Of a stretch of DNA of 28,984 nucleotides, positions 1 to 8,613 are shown in pieces. This DNA is from Mageeibacillus sp. UBA5747 (GTDB lineage: Bacteria; Bacillota; Clostridia; Saccharofermentanales; UBA5734). Within the stretch, counting starts at the first letter, position 1. Each line of letters starts with the position of its first letter. A program made the translations under genes and the position numbers. The notes under the pieces are model-generated. The model was not told the DNA's origin. It did not search any database and saw only the letters and a list, made by a program, of their open reading frames with translations. Location of the stretch: contig DIFN01000090.1 in NCBI GenBank assembly GCA_002419145.1, positions 1 to 28,984 on the forward strand, written 5' to 3'.

Positions 1-1
1 C

Positions 2-1261
2 TACGACGACATCTTGTTCCACACCACTGGCCAGCCAGCTTATGAACTGATGAACTGGCTCGAGCAGCAGTCCGGCTTTGACACCGGCCTGATCTGGGAT
101 AATCTCCTCCGGACTTGCCATCTTGACGACCTGGCTAAAAATCTGCACCTGAACTACATCCTGCCGACGACAGGCAAAATGGCCTCATCAGACCAGCCTG
201 CCCCTAAGCCCAGAGTTGCGTTGGTCCTGCATCTGTTCTTTCCAGACCTGGTCGCTGAAATGGCCCAGTATGCGGCCGCCATGCCGGCTGATGCTGACAT
301 CTACATATCGACCAATACAGAAGAGAAGCGGCAAGTCATCCTAGACCGCTTCGCCGGTGTCACCCAAGGCCAGCTCGAGGTCCGTGTCATCAATAATCGC
401 GGTCGTGATGTCTCCAGCCTGATGGTTGGGATGCGCGACGTCATCCCGCAGTACGACTACGTCTGCTTTGTCCACGATAAGAAGTCCGGTCAGGTCAAGC
501 CCGGCTCAGTTGGCGAGAGCTTTGCCTGGAAATGCCTGAAGAACATGCTTTACAGCCCAGACTACGTCGCCAATATTCTCCGGACCTTCGCTGAAAATCC
601 GCGCCTCGGCCTTTTGGTGCCCCCGGAACCGAATCATTCCTACTATTTTTTCAGTCTCGGCGACGAATGGTCGTGGAATTTCGACAACACCCGGATCCTG
701 GCACAGAAAATGGGCCTGACGGTGCCAATCTCGGAAGCCAAACGCGTGATCGCTCCGCTCGGATCCTTTTTCTGGTTTCGCACCGCCGCGCTCCAAAGAC
801 ACTTTGATAACCAGATGGATTACACCGATTTCCCCGAGGAACCGCTCCCGGATGATGGTTCGGTCTCCCACGCCCTCGAGCGGATCTACCCCTTCGTTGC
901 CCAGCAGGCCGGCTACTACACGGGTGTGGTGATGTCAGATGAACTGGCTCGAATTGAATACACCAACCTGCGCCACTATGTTTCGTCTTACAGCAAAAGT
1001 GGCTTTGATTTTTCAATTCGCGGCCCCTTTACCGTTATGAACGCTCTTTATAGAATGAGATTTTACGACGCCCCGAAATGGGTCGCCATCGCCGGTGAAC
1101 GGCTCGACCTCATCCATCACCTGACTGAGGACTACCATCAATTACAAGACCTATACGAGAAAACGCTCGACGTCAGGCTGCGAAGACTGACAAAAAAGTT
1201 GTTGCCGTTAAGGTTGCGCAACTTGTTCAGGAAGATAAAGGGGCAGCTTTGGACAGCATGA
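2..1261 (+). CDS. Rhamnan synthesis F (RgpF-family) protein, 5'-truncated by window edge
   Basis: The frame is open from the first bases of the window, so the true start lies upstream; a TTG at 14 is internal. Family resemblance is clear from residues PRVALVLHLFFPDL (a strand followed by HLFFPDL), NNRGRDVSSLMVG and FVHDKKS, the typical order in RgpF domains (Pfam PF05045). RgpF proteins take part in making rhamnose-rich or similar cell-wall polysaccharides and act on the cytoplasmic side of the membrane as glycosyltransferases. The C-terminal end is basic and helical. Its stop codon overlaps the next gene through ATGA at 1258-1261, which suggests translational coupling. The gene is visibly GC-richer than what follows, so it may belong to the conserved flank of the locus. 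The exact sugar cannot be read from sequence. Confidence 0.85.
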   Translation, partial: YDDILFHTTGQPAYELMNWLEQQSGFDTGLIWDNLLRTCHLDDLAKNLHLNYILPTTGKMASSDQPAPKPRVALVLHLFFPDLVAEMAQYAAAMPADADIYISTNTEEKRQVILDRFAGVTQGQLEVRVINNRGRDVSSLMVGMRDVIPQYDYVCFVHDKKSGQVKPGSVGESFAWKCLKNMLYSPDYVANILRTFAENPRLGLLVPPEPNHSYYFFSLGDEWSWNFDNTRILAQKMGLTVPISEAKRVIAPLGSFFWFRTAALQRHFDNQMDYTDFPEEPLPDDGSVSHALERIYPFVAQQAGYYTGVVMSDELARIEYTNLRHYVSSYSKSGFDFSIRGPFTVMNALYRMRFYDAPKWVAIAGERLDLIHHLTEDYHQLQDLYEKTLDVRLRRLTKKLLPLRLRNLFRKIKGQLWTA

Positions 1262-3201
1262 GAATAGTAAAGTGGTTAAAAAATCCAATCATAAGCAGGG
1301 CTTTGTTGCTTCTTGTGATTACAACAGCCTTCATGGGTTACAATTTTCGTGTATTTACAACAAAGAATTCCATCGAATATGTTGATCCAAAGTCCGATAT
1401 AGTCGAATTATCATTGTCAAACCAGGTCCTTGAACAGCATTTCTATGCCAATGAACCTGTTCGCACATTTGAAACAATCGTATTCCCGGGACCGGGATTT
1501 GAACCGGGTGACGTTGAACTGGAGGCTATTCTGTCCAATGTCAATTCCGGTGAGATATTGGGGACCTCCCGACAGCTTTATCAGATGAAAAACGAAGCCA
1601 TCCGTGCCAGATTTGATTTCCCGGATACCATCAATTTGGCAACAAATCAATTTTCTGTTCGCTTAACCTCACTGACTCCTGACAAAGATTTATTTGTTCA
1701 AGCAACTGAGGAAGGCTACAAGGAAACGCTCGTTATCAACGGGGAGAAGGCTGATGATTATCGATTGATCTTCAAGGTTTTGTACGCCGATAATCTGCTC
1801 TTGGGTTTTTTTGCCTTTACCTTGATTCTTTTGGTCATTTCTCTGGCAATGCTGCTGTTTCCTCAAGTCAATGCAATAAAAACTCATCAGCTCTTTGTTG
1901 TCATAGCCTTGATGAGCGGCATAGCAATCGCATTTATCAGCCCATCAGGACAAGAACCAGATGGGGGTGATCATATTTTGAGATCCTTTGATGTCTCCTA
2001 TGGTCATATCACACCAATCTTGCGCCAGACCAATGATAAAAATGTCCAGATGCCGACCAATTTTTCTGAATTTGATGATCGAGTTCTGGATCCAGGCCTT
2101 AACTTGGGCCTTGCTCATACCAAACATCTGCAGAACACCTATTTTGCCAGCGGCGAAGCAGGTGTGCAGGATTATCGTTATAAATCCAAATATTCAACTG
2201 TGACCTATTGGCCACAAGGTCTGGGCCTGTATCTGGGCCGAGTCTGGCAATGGAATGCGTATGAGATGATTATCTTAGCCAGAATCTTGAATCTACTGGC
2301 ATATGTTTTTTTGACGCAGCTGGCGATTATGAAATTGCCAATTTTAAAAAATACGCTCATGGTTATTGCATTGATGCCCATCGCCGTATTCCAAGCCAGT
2401 GCATTATCAGCAGATGCAGTCTTGAATGGAGTTTCGTATCTCTTTGTCGCCTTGATCATACGACTGGCCATGAAAAAGCAGCCCATTCATTATTACGAAC
2501 TGTTTCCTTCAATTTTGTGCCTCTGGATCATTGTCCTGGCCAAACCTGCCTATATTCTCCTGGCTTTACTCTTTCTCATCATTCCGCTCAAACAGTATAC
2601 CCCCAAATTTGCCGCCTTCCTGCGGATCGGCTATCTGGTTTCAGGGGCTTCTGCCGCTGCTGCTGTGCTATTTGGGTTTGCAGCAGGCTGGCTTAAATGG
2701 TCTGAAAACAAACCCGTTTATAAGACTCAGCTTGAATATGTCATGCACAATCTTGGTCCAACCTTACAAACATTTTTCCATACGTTGGACGTCAGTCTTT
2801 ACCAGTATCTGAGCTGGCTTAATATGTTGGGATGGATCAATTATTCGCTGGGCATGCTCATTCTGTTTGTACCGCTGTTCCTGATAATAGTCGGTTTATC
2901 TGAACCTCAGCCATATGCATGGCAACAGTGGCAGCGCATGGTCCTCTGGGGCGTTTTTGGATTAACATTTGCCGGTATCATCGTTGGCTTGTATGCTTTC
3001 GATATTGTGAATAGCGTGGGTGCAACAAGAATGCTCGGTGCACAGGGGCGCTATTTCATCCCCCTGTTTATACTGCCATTTCTAGCCCTGAAGCGTCCCA
3101 TGCAATTCAGCCATATTTCGACACTCAGTCCCAAGCTGGCTGGAGTCAGCGGCCTGCTCCTGACCTATACGTTGTTTACCTTAACTCGGCTGATTTACTG
3201 A
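1258..3201 (+). CDS. DUF2142-type multi-spanning membrane protein (probable GT-C-like glycosyltransferase)
   Basis: A 647-residue membrane protein with an N-terminal anchor (about 12-30), an extracytoplasmic beta-rich domain (about 40-170) and then roughly ten or more hydrophobic spans. The loop with QEPDGGDHILRSFDVSYG resembles the PDE-H-RA-G signature of DUF2142 proteins, and the late GRYFIPLFILPFLAL segment is also typical. DUF2142 proteins are thought to be GT-C-fold enzymes that use polyprenyl-phosphate sugars outside the membrane; the function here is inferred. The GT2 and DUF2304 genes just downstream would supply such a donor. I chose ATG 1258 because it forms the ATGA overlap seen at many junctions here. 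The in-frame TTG at 1249 lies closer to the AAAGGGG at 1237-1243 (5 bases away, against 14 for the ATG) and is a real alternative. Confidence 0.8.
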   Translation: MRIVKWLKNPIISRALLLLVITTAFMGYNFRVFTTKNSIEYVDPKSDIVELSLSNQVLEQHFYANEPVRTFETIVFPGPGFEPGDVELEAILSNVNSGEILGTSRQLYQMKNEAIRARFDFPDTINLATNQFSVRLTSLTPDKDLFVQATEEGYKETLVINGEKADDYRLIFKVLYADNLLLGFFAFTLILLVISLAMLLFPQVNAIKTHQLFVVIALMSGIAIAFISPSGQEPDGGDHILRSFDVSYGHITPILRQTNDKNVQMPTNFSEFDDRVLDPGLNLGLAHTKHLQNTYFASGEAGVQDYRYKSKYSTVTYWPQGLGLYLGRVWQWNAYEMIILARILNLLAYVFLTQLAIMKLPILKNTLMVIALMPIAVFQASALSADAVLNGVSYLFVALIIRLAMKKQPIHYYELFPSILCLWIIVLAKPAYILLALLFLIIPLKQYTPKFAAFLRIGYLVSGASAAAAVLFGFAAGWLKWSENKPVYKTQLEYVMHNLGPTLQTFFHTLDVSLYQYLSWLNMLGWINYSLGMLILFVPLFLIIVGLSEPQPYAWQQWQRMVLWGVFGLTFAGIIVGLYAFDIVNSVGATRMLGAQGRYFIPLFILPFLALKRPMQFSHISTLSPKLAGVSGLLLTYTLFTLTRLIY

Positions 3202-3213
3202 AAGGAAGGCGCC

Positions 3214-3882
3214 ATGATCACAGTAGACAAAGCGGTTGACCACATTTTTCGCTGGCTCGTGACTCTAGTCATGGTTGCTTTGGTTGTGTTTTTTTCATTT
3301 ACTCTGATGAGAACAGCTGGATTTGTAGCAGTCGACAGCCAGATCATCACTTCCAACAACACTCCCGAATATGCCATGGGTGGAATTCAAGGCGAGTCAA
3401 TCTTGATTCAGACTTTCACAGCCACTAAACCAGTGGACAGGATCGGCATCCGAATGGCAACGTACGATCGTAAAAACCCTGGTGAGATTTATATCCGCAT
3501 TTTCTCAGAAGAGACAGGCGAAACCGTGTCGCAATCTATCTTGCCGGCAGCCAATCTCATTGATAATGACTTCAATATTATCCAGCTAGATCAGGTGATC
3601 CCTGGAGATGGCACAGTCTATGCGATGGAAATTTCAGGCACATCTCCCAATATCCTTCAGTCTATTGGCGTCTGGTGCAGTCACACGGATACTTATCCAG
3701 ACGGTACTTTGACAGTGAATGAATTCGAAACAGATGGTGATCTGGTGTTCTTGCTGGCAGGTCCCCAAACCATATCGACACTTGGCCCAATTTTAGCGAT
3801 GATTGCTCTGTCAGCACTGATCCTCATCTGCATAACAGGCTGGATTATGTTTATTCGCCATGAAAACAGGAGGCAGTCATGA
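3214..3882 (+). CDS. Double-anchored membrane protein with extracytoplasmic beta-rich domain
   Basis: A 222-residue protein I cannot assign to a named family. It has a membrane span near 15-32 and another near 191-215, with a polar, beta-strand-like domain between them, so the middle probably faces outward. Residues 64-144 line up with residues 58-140 of the preceding DUF2142 protein (shared L-Q-F-A-PV start, PG, GE, S and an ISGTSP/LTSLTP end), suggesting paralogous ecto-domains. The ATG at 3214 follows an AAAGGAAGG ribosome site 12 bases after the upstream stop, and its own end overlaps the GT2 start (ATGA). Position between a DUF2142 protein and a GT2/DUF2304 pair suggests an accessory role in extracytoplasmic sugar addition; this is inference. 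Confidence 0.75.
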   Translation: MITVDKAVDHIFRWLVTLVMVALVVFFSFTLMRTAGFVAVDSQIITSNNTPEYAMGGIQGESILIQTFTATKPVDRIGIRMATYDRKNPGEIYIRIFSEETGETVSQSILPAANLIDNDFNIIQLDQVIPGDGTVYAMEISGTSPNILQSIGVWCSHTDTYPDGTLTVNEFETDGDLVFLLAGPQTISTLGPILAMIALSALILICITGWIMFIRHENRRQS

Positions 3883-4571
3883 AGCGAATCTTTATCATTC
3901 CAGCCTTTAATGAAGCGGAAATTTTACCAAGCCTGATTGCAGAGATCCGAGAGAAGACTCCGGATTATGACTATGTCATCATCAACGATGGTTCGACCGA
4001 TGATACCATTGATGTTTGCCGTAGAAATCATTTCAACGTTATTCATCTGATCGCGAACCTCGGAATCGGAGGTGCTGTTCAAACGGGTTATAAATATGCC
4101 TTGGAAAATGACTATGACATTGCGATTCAGTTAGATGGCGATGGACAACATGACCCAGCCAGTGCAGAAGTGTTGACACAACCCATTTTGAAAAATCAAG
4201 CAGATTTTGTTATTGGTTCCCGGTTTATTACAAAAGAAGGATTCCAGACGACTTGGACCCGGCGTATCGGCATTGTATGGCTTAATACAGTCTTGCGTTT
4301 GATCACACACCAGCGCTTTACCGATGCAACTTCCGGCTTACGGGCGATTAACAAGACAGTCATCAAACAGTTTGCTGATAGTTATCCCTTTGATTACCCT
4401 GAGCCAGAAACCATCTGCGTAGCTGTCCGCAAAGGGTATCGCGTCCAGGAAGCACCCGTTGTTATGCGGGAACGGACAACAGGGCGCAGCAGTATCCGAC
4501 CCTTTCATGCGCTATACTATCTCTTGAAAGTCACCTTGGCGATCCTGATTGCCAATATCAAGAAAGTGTAG
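3879..4571 (+). CDS. GT2 glycosyltransferase, polyprenyl-phosphate sugar synthase (DPM1/GacI-like)
   Basis: A 230-residue family 2 glycosyltransferase. The N-terminus FIIPAFNEAE, the NDGSTDD loop near 36-42 and the LDGDGQHDP metal/nucleotide-binding motif at 85-93 are hallmarks of the dolichol/polyprenyl-phosphate hexose synthase branch. The protein ends in a hydrophobic, amphipathic stretch (LLKVTLAILIANIKK) that could hold it at the membrane. The expected reaction is transfer of a sugar from a nucleotide donor to undecaprenyl phosphate on the cytoplasmic face. The DUF2304 gene follows 8 bases later, the arrangement seen in GacI/GacJ-type pairs, where the small membrane partner stimulates the transferase. 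A strong AGGAGG site precedes ATG 3879. The sugar is unknown. Confidence 0.88.
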   Translation: MKRIFIIPAFNEAEILPSLIAEIREKTPDYDYVIINDGSTDDTIDVCRRNHFNVIHLIANLGIGGAVQTGYKYALENDYDIAIQLDGDGQHDPASAEVLTQPILKNQADFVIGSRFITKEGFQTTWTRRIGIVWLNTVLRLITHQRFTDATSGLRAINKTVIKQFADSYPFDYPEPETICVAVRKGYRVQEAPVVMRERTTGRSSIRPFHALYYLLKVTLAILIANIKKV

Positions 4572-4579
4572 GCTCGGTC

Positions 4580-5002
4580 ATGCAAACGATCACCCAAGTT
4601 TTCGCTATTCTCTCCATCATCCTGTTCAATGCTTACATCATATATATCCTCCGCAAGGAAATGATCGAATACCAGTATGCCCTGATGCTTTTGGGTGCAG
4701 GTCTGGCCATGCTGGTCTTTGCAGCTTTCCCGCAGGCCCTGGGGGCTATATCTTATTTCCTTGGCATCGGAGTACCTCTGAATCTGATCTACTTTGGTGC
4801 GATCTTATTTATTCTGGCTCTGATTTTCCAAACAATCGTCGCACTTTCCCGCATGCGCCGGAGCATTTATGATTTGATCCAGGAGGTCTCCATTCTCAAG
4901 CTTCAGATTCAGAAAATGAAAGAGACCAGTCCTCAGCAAGAACCTGATCGTCAAACATCCGAACTTGACAATACACTCAAGGAATATGGTGCCAATTCGT
5001 GA
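4580..5002 (+). CDS. DUF2304 small membrane protein, partner of the upstream GT2
   Basis: A 140-residue protein with three hydrophobic spans (about 4-22, 32-52 and 66-90) followed by a charged helical tail that could form a short coiled coil (SRMRRSIYDLIQEVSILK onward). This architecture matches DUF2304 proteins, which commonly sit next to GT2 polyprenyl-phosphate sugar synthases; in streptococcal Group A carbohydrate synthesis the similar GacJ stimulates GacI. The likely role is to anchor and activate the GT2 encoded at 3879. The ribosome site before ATG 4580 is weak, which fits translational coupling to the upstream gene. The stop overlaps the GTG start of the next gene (GTGA at 4999). Confidence 0.85.
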   Translation: MQTITQVFAILSIILFNAYIIYILRKEMIEYQYALMLLGAGLAMLVFAAFPQALGAISYFLGIGVPLNLIYFGAILFILALIFQTIVALSRMRRSIYDLIQEVSILKLQIQKMKETSPQQEPDRQTSELDNTLKEYGANS

Positions 5003-6216
5003 GAATCCTTCAGATTAATGCCACCTGCGGCGTCAGTAGTACAGGCCGGATTGCTGCTGATATTCATCACCTCCTGATTCAGCAAAATCATGAAAGTCTG
5101 GTGGCCTACGCCCGCAAAACCACCCGAAAATGTCCTGACCAGCTCCATTTTGCTGGAGCCATCAATTTTGCCTCACATGTTCTATACACATTTATGACCG
5201 ATCGCCATGGTTTTGCCTCGCGCTTGGCAACGAAGCGATTGCTTCAGGCAATCGATCAATATAAACCCGATTTGATCCATTTGCATGCCATTCATGGCTA
5301 TTATGTTAATATAGCCTTGCTGTTCGAATATCTGGCAGAGAAAAAACTGCCAGTGATCTGGACGTTGCACGATTGCTGGTCATTTACCGGACACTGTGCC
5401 TATTACGATTATTCTGGCTGCCAGAAATGGCAGACTCAATGCGAGCACTGTCCATCTTTACGGGACTACCCCGTCAGTCTCCTGCTGGACAATTCCCGGC
5501 AAAACTATATCGACAAGAAACGACTGTTTAATGCGTTGTCTAACCTGACACTGGTTACGCCATCGCAGTGGCTGGCAGGGGAGTTAGCCCTGTCTTTCCA
5601 AAGCCAGACAAAGTGTGTCGTCATCAACAATGGCATCAATCTAGAGATTTTTCAGCCAATTCCCAGCAACTTTCGGGATCAGCATCATCTCGCTGGCCAG
5701 TTCATAATCTTAGGGGTTGCCAGCGTCTGGGATCGCAGAAAAGGACTGGGTTATTTTTTAGAACTGGCCGAACGACTGCCTTCGGACTGTTGTATCATTC
5801 TGGTAGGCCTTTCCAGGAAACAGAAAAGCAACTTGCCTGCCAACATCATTGGCCTGACACGCACCGATTCCGTCAGACAATTGGCAGAACTTTATTCAAC
5901 CGCCGACGTGTTCGTCAATCCAACGCTGGAAGATAATTATCCGACAACTAATCTCGAAGCGATGAGCTGTGGGACGCCTGTGATTACTTTCCAGACGGGC
6001 GGCAGTGTTGAAAGTGTCAATGCCAAGACTGGCTGCATCGCAAAACGTGGTGATTTGGATGACCTGCTGGAAAAGATTCTGCTTGTCAAAGCCAATGGGA
6101 AAAGCCTCTACACCCAAGCTTGCCGGGATCAAGCGGTCGCCGAATTTAATCGCGAAGATAAATATCAGCAGTATATCGATTTATACCAGTCCATTTTGAC
6201 AAGAGGCCTGCAATGA
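4999..6216 (+). CDS. GT4-type glycosyltransferase with Cys-rich N-terminal insertion
   Basis: A 405-residue GT-B enzyme. The N-terminal acceptor-domain start MRILQINATCG, the segment TLHDCWSFTGHCAYYDY and the Cys cluster through QCEHCP (about residues 125-155) resemble the WcaC-like branch of GT4. The C-terminal donor domain has ASVWDRRKGLGYF and the EDNYPTTNLEAMSCGTPV segment around 311-324, equivalent to the E-x7-E region, with Asp-312 at the usual place of the first Glu. It should transfer a nucleotide-activated sugar to the growing lipid-linked chain in the cytoplasm. The GTG start overlaps the preceding stop and an AAGGA lies further upstream. Donor and acceptor cannot be told from sequence. 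Confidence 0.9.
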   Translation: MRILQINATCGVSSTGRIAADIHHLLIQQNHESLVAYARKTTRKCPDQLHFAGAINFASHVLYTFMTDRHGFASRLATKRLLQAIDQYKPDLIHLHAIHGYYVNIALLFEYLAEKKLPVIWTLHDCWSFTGHCAYYDYSGCQKWQTQCEHCPSLRDYPVSLLLDNSRQNYIDKKRLFNALSNLTLVTPSQWLAGELALSFQSQTKCVVINNGINLEIFQPIPSNFRDQHHLAGQFIILGVASVWDRRKGLGYFLELAERLPSDCCIILVGLSRKQKSNLPANIIGLTRTDSVRQLAELYSTADVFVNPTLEDNYPTTNLEAMSCGTPVITFQTGGSVESVNAKTGCIAKRGDLDDLLEKILLVKANGKSLYTQACRDQAVAEFNREDKYQQYIDLYQSILTRGLQ

Positions 6217-7427
6217 AAATTGTCCATGTGGCGCAGTATCTTAACCCTGGCTATGGTTATCAGGAAAACATTCTGCCGTTCTATCAGCAACAGCTTGGTC
6301 ATGAAGTGGTGCTGGTCACATCGACGCTTTCCAATGGGTTCAATGGCGAAAATCGAGTGTATCCTGCCGGGGATTCCAGCGAGAATGGGTTTCGGGTGCG
6401 CAGATTGCCCATCTGGGGTGATTGGAAGGATAAATTTGTCTTTTTTAAAAATTTATACCAGGTTCTTGGTGAAGAAAAGCCTGATTATATTTTTCACCAT
6501 ATGCCGGCAACGCTTTCTGTTCATACGGTGTGCCATTATAAGAAAGATCACCCTGAGGTATTTCTGGCCCTGGACAACCATGCCGACCGCAGCATATCGA
6601 TCAAGAATCTCTTGCTGCGCACGCTCTATTACTCGATTTTTTGGAAATCTTTCCTGAAGCTACATGATCCCTGGATCGATTTGTATTTTGGCGTCACTCC
6701 AGCTCGCTGCCTGTTTTTATGGGAAGATCTGGGGGTCCCCCGGGAAAAGGTCCGTCTGTTGCCAATCGGTGCCGATTCGAATCGAATTCAGAGCTCAAAC
6801 ACACGCGAGGCTTTTCTGGATCGCTATCAACTACATGATGACGAGATCCTGATTGTCCATGGCGGTAAAATGACTGCGGATAAAAAGGGCATCCGCATCT
6901 TGGAAGCATTTGCCCGGATCGAAAATCCTAAGGCCCGGTTGATTCTTTTTGGGACAATCGACGATCCTGGGATCCATCAATGGCTGGCAAAAGATGTACG
7001 CATTCTATTTCTCGGTTGGCTTGGCCGGGAAGAAACAGCGGATGTCCTGAAAAACTGCGATTTTGGCATCTGGAACTCACGCCATACCACCCTGCTTGAA
7101 GATTGCCTGGCGGCACATCTGCCGCTGGTACTGCGGTACTACGGCAGCACCAGCCATTTACTTGACGGATCCGGACTCTATCTGTACGATGGATCAGTCC
7201 GTGAAATCCAGGAGAAAATGCAGCTGCTGGTTGACCATCCAGATTTGCTGCAAAGCCTGCGCCAACAAGCCAGACAGCACGCTCGTTTGTTGGACTACGC
7301 GACAATTGCTCAGGAGAGTCTGGATTATGCCAAATCCTCACAACCTCAGAAAATTCATCAAAGGTTGCTCAATGTCCGCTATTGTGATTGGGATTACCCC
7401 CAGTTTCGCGACATTGCCGATGAGTAA
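6213..7427 (+). CDS. GT-B glycosyltransferase, GT4-like, divergent
   Basis: A 404-residue protein with GT-B layout. The N-terminal half starts MKIVHVAQYLNPGYGYQE and includes HEVVLVTST. The C-terminal half has the linker PIGADSNRI, the donor-domain strand IVHGGKMTADKKGIRILEAF and the segment WNSRHTTLLEDCLAAHLPLVL. The last segment sits where GT4 enzymes carry E-x7-E. A Glu is present in LLED, but the usual first Glu is replaced in the RHTT stretch, so catalysis may differ or the enzyme may belong to a divergent subfamily. ATG 6213 overlaps the previous stop (ATGA) and has AAGAGG upstream. It is a member of the same transcription unit as its neighbours; the specific linkage is unknown. Confidence 0.8.
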   Translation: MKIVHVAQYLNPGYGYQENILPFYQQQLGHEVVLVTSTLSNGFNGENRVYPAGDSSENGFRVRRLPIWGDWKDKFVFFKNLYQVLGEEKPDYIFHHMPATLSVHTVCHYKKDHPEVFLALDNHADRSISIKNLLLRTLYYSIFWKSFLKLHDPWIDLYFGVTPARCLFLWEDLGVPREKVRLLPIGADSNRIQSSNTREAFLDRYQLHDDEILIVHGGKMTADKKGIRILEAFARIENPKARLILFGTIDDPGIHQWLAKDVRILFLGWLGREETADVLKNCDFGIWNSRHTTLLEDCLAAHLPLVLRYYGSTSHLLDGSGLYLYDGSVREIQEKMQLLVDHPDLLQSLRQQARQHARLLDYATIAQESLDYAKSSQPQKIHQRLLNVRYCDWDYPQFRDIADE

Positions 7428-7443
7428 GTGAGTAACAGATAAC

Positions 7444-8613
7444 ATGCCGGTATCCAATAAAATTGCATTTTTCTCAGGCCTGGGCCAAGGTGGGGCCGCG
7501 AAACAAGTGGTTGAGACCGCTCATTTACTGGCTGCCAAAGGACATTGCGTTCAGATCATGACCTATGATCGCAGCAAAGCCTTTTATCAGGTTCGAGCTG
7601 ATATTGAGATCATTGATCTTCAAGGCCACATTCGAAATTTGCCCGAATCCATGGACAAGATTGTCGCAGTGGTACGTTTGAGTCGAGCAATCCGGAGGAC
7701 ATCACCGGATGTTGTCATCTCTTATACAACGATGCTGAATATTTTCCTTGGATTTGCCGGACACTTTATTTTACGCCGCCGATCCGCTCTGCTGATTGGC
7801 TCGGACCGCAACAGTGTTTTGCGCTATAATCAAAGCCGGGTTTGGGTCTGGATCTGCCGCTTTTTCTACCAAGGCCTTGACGGTGTTTTTTCAAACAGCC
7901 AGCTAACCGTTCATAATCTGAGTACGTTGCTGCGGATTCCTGAAGCGAAGACCGGATTTTTAGCCAATTTGCTCGACACGGATTACTTTTGCCCTTTGGA
8001 GGCTCGGCAGCCAAAACAAGATCAAGCTTGGCACATTCTGGTTCCTGCCCGGGTCACTGCCCAAAAGAACCAAAAAATTCTGGTCCCGGTGGCAGACTAT
8101 TTGATCAGGCAGGGAAAGGCTTTTAAATTCATTCTGGCCGGTTTACAGACTCAACCCTATACAGCAGAATTGAAGGCGATGATCGAAGAAAAAAACATGG
8201 CTACATATTTTGAACTGCTCGGTCAGCAGGAAGACATACGCAACTGGTACAGGTCCAGCGACCTGGTATTTCTGCCTTCGTTGTTTGAAGGATTGTCAAA
8301 CAGCTTGATCGAAGCAATGTCGTGTCAAAGTGTTGTTCTTTGCTCGGATATTCCCGATTTCTCCGCGTACATTCGCGACACACAGAATGGCTATCTCGTT
8401 GCGATTGATCAACCGGAGAGGATAGGCGATAAGATCATTGCGATCATGGAGGCAGAACAGACCGTGCTGGATCACGTCCGGGCACAAGCCCGCAATTCCG
8501 TATTGGAATTTGGACCGCAGACCTATTATCAGAATATGATGTTGATGATTGACCAGTTCCGGCAATACAAGACACTGTCCAAGGACATTCGAAGCGGGAG
8601 GAAGTCAGAGTAA
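7444..8613 (+). CDS. GT4 glycosyltransferase
   Basis: A 389-residue GT-B enzyme with a clear GT4 signature. The N-terminus has FFSGLGQGGAAKQVVETAHLL, the glycine loop and first helix of the acceptor domain. The donor domain has PARVTAQKNQKILV and a full E-x7-E motif in FEGLSNSLIEAMSC (Glu-282 and Glu-290), followed by hydrophobic strands and a helical tail. It is a retaining transferase by family. It would add one sugar to the lipid-linked intermediate in the cytoplasm. The start ATG is 16 bases after the preceding stop with only a weak ribosome site, suggesting reinitiation from the upstream gene. Its stop is immediately followed by the next ATG. Confidence 0.9.
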   Translation: MPVSNKIAFFSGLGQGGAAKQVVETAHLLAAKGHCVQIMTYDRSKAFYQVRADIEIIDLQGHIRNLPESMDKIVAVVRLSRAIRRTSPDVVISYTTMLNIFLGFAGHFILRRRSALLIGSDRNSVLRYNQSRVWVWICRFFYQGLDGVFSNSQLTVHNLSTLLRIPEAKTGFLANLLDTDYFCPLEARQPKQDQAWHILVPARVTAQKNQKILVPVADYLIRQGKAFKFILAGLQTQPYTAELKAMIEEKNMATYFELLGQQEDIRNWYRSSDLVFLPSLFEGLSNSLIEAMSCQSVVLCSDIPDFSAYIRDTQNGYLVAIDQPERIGDKIIAIMEAEQTVLDHVRAQARNSVLEFGPQTYYQNMMLMIDQFRQYKTLSKDIRSGRKSE

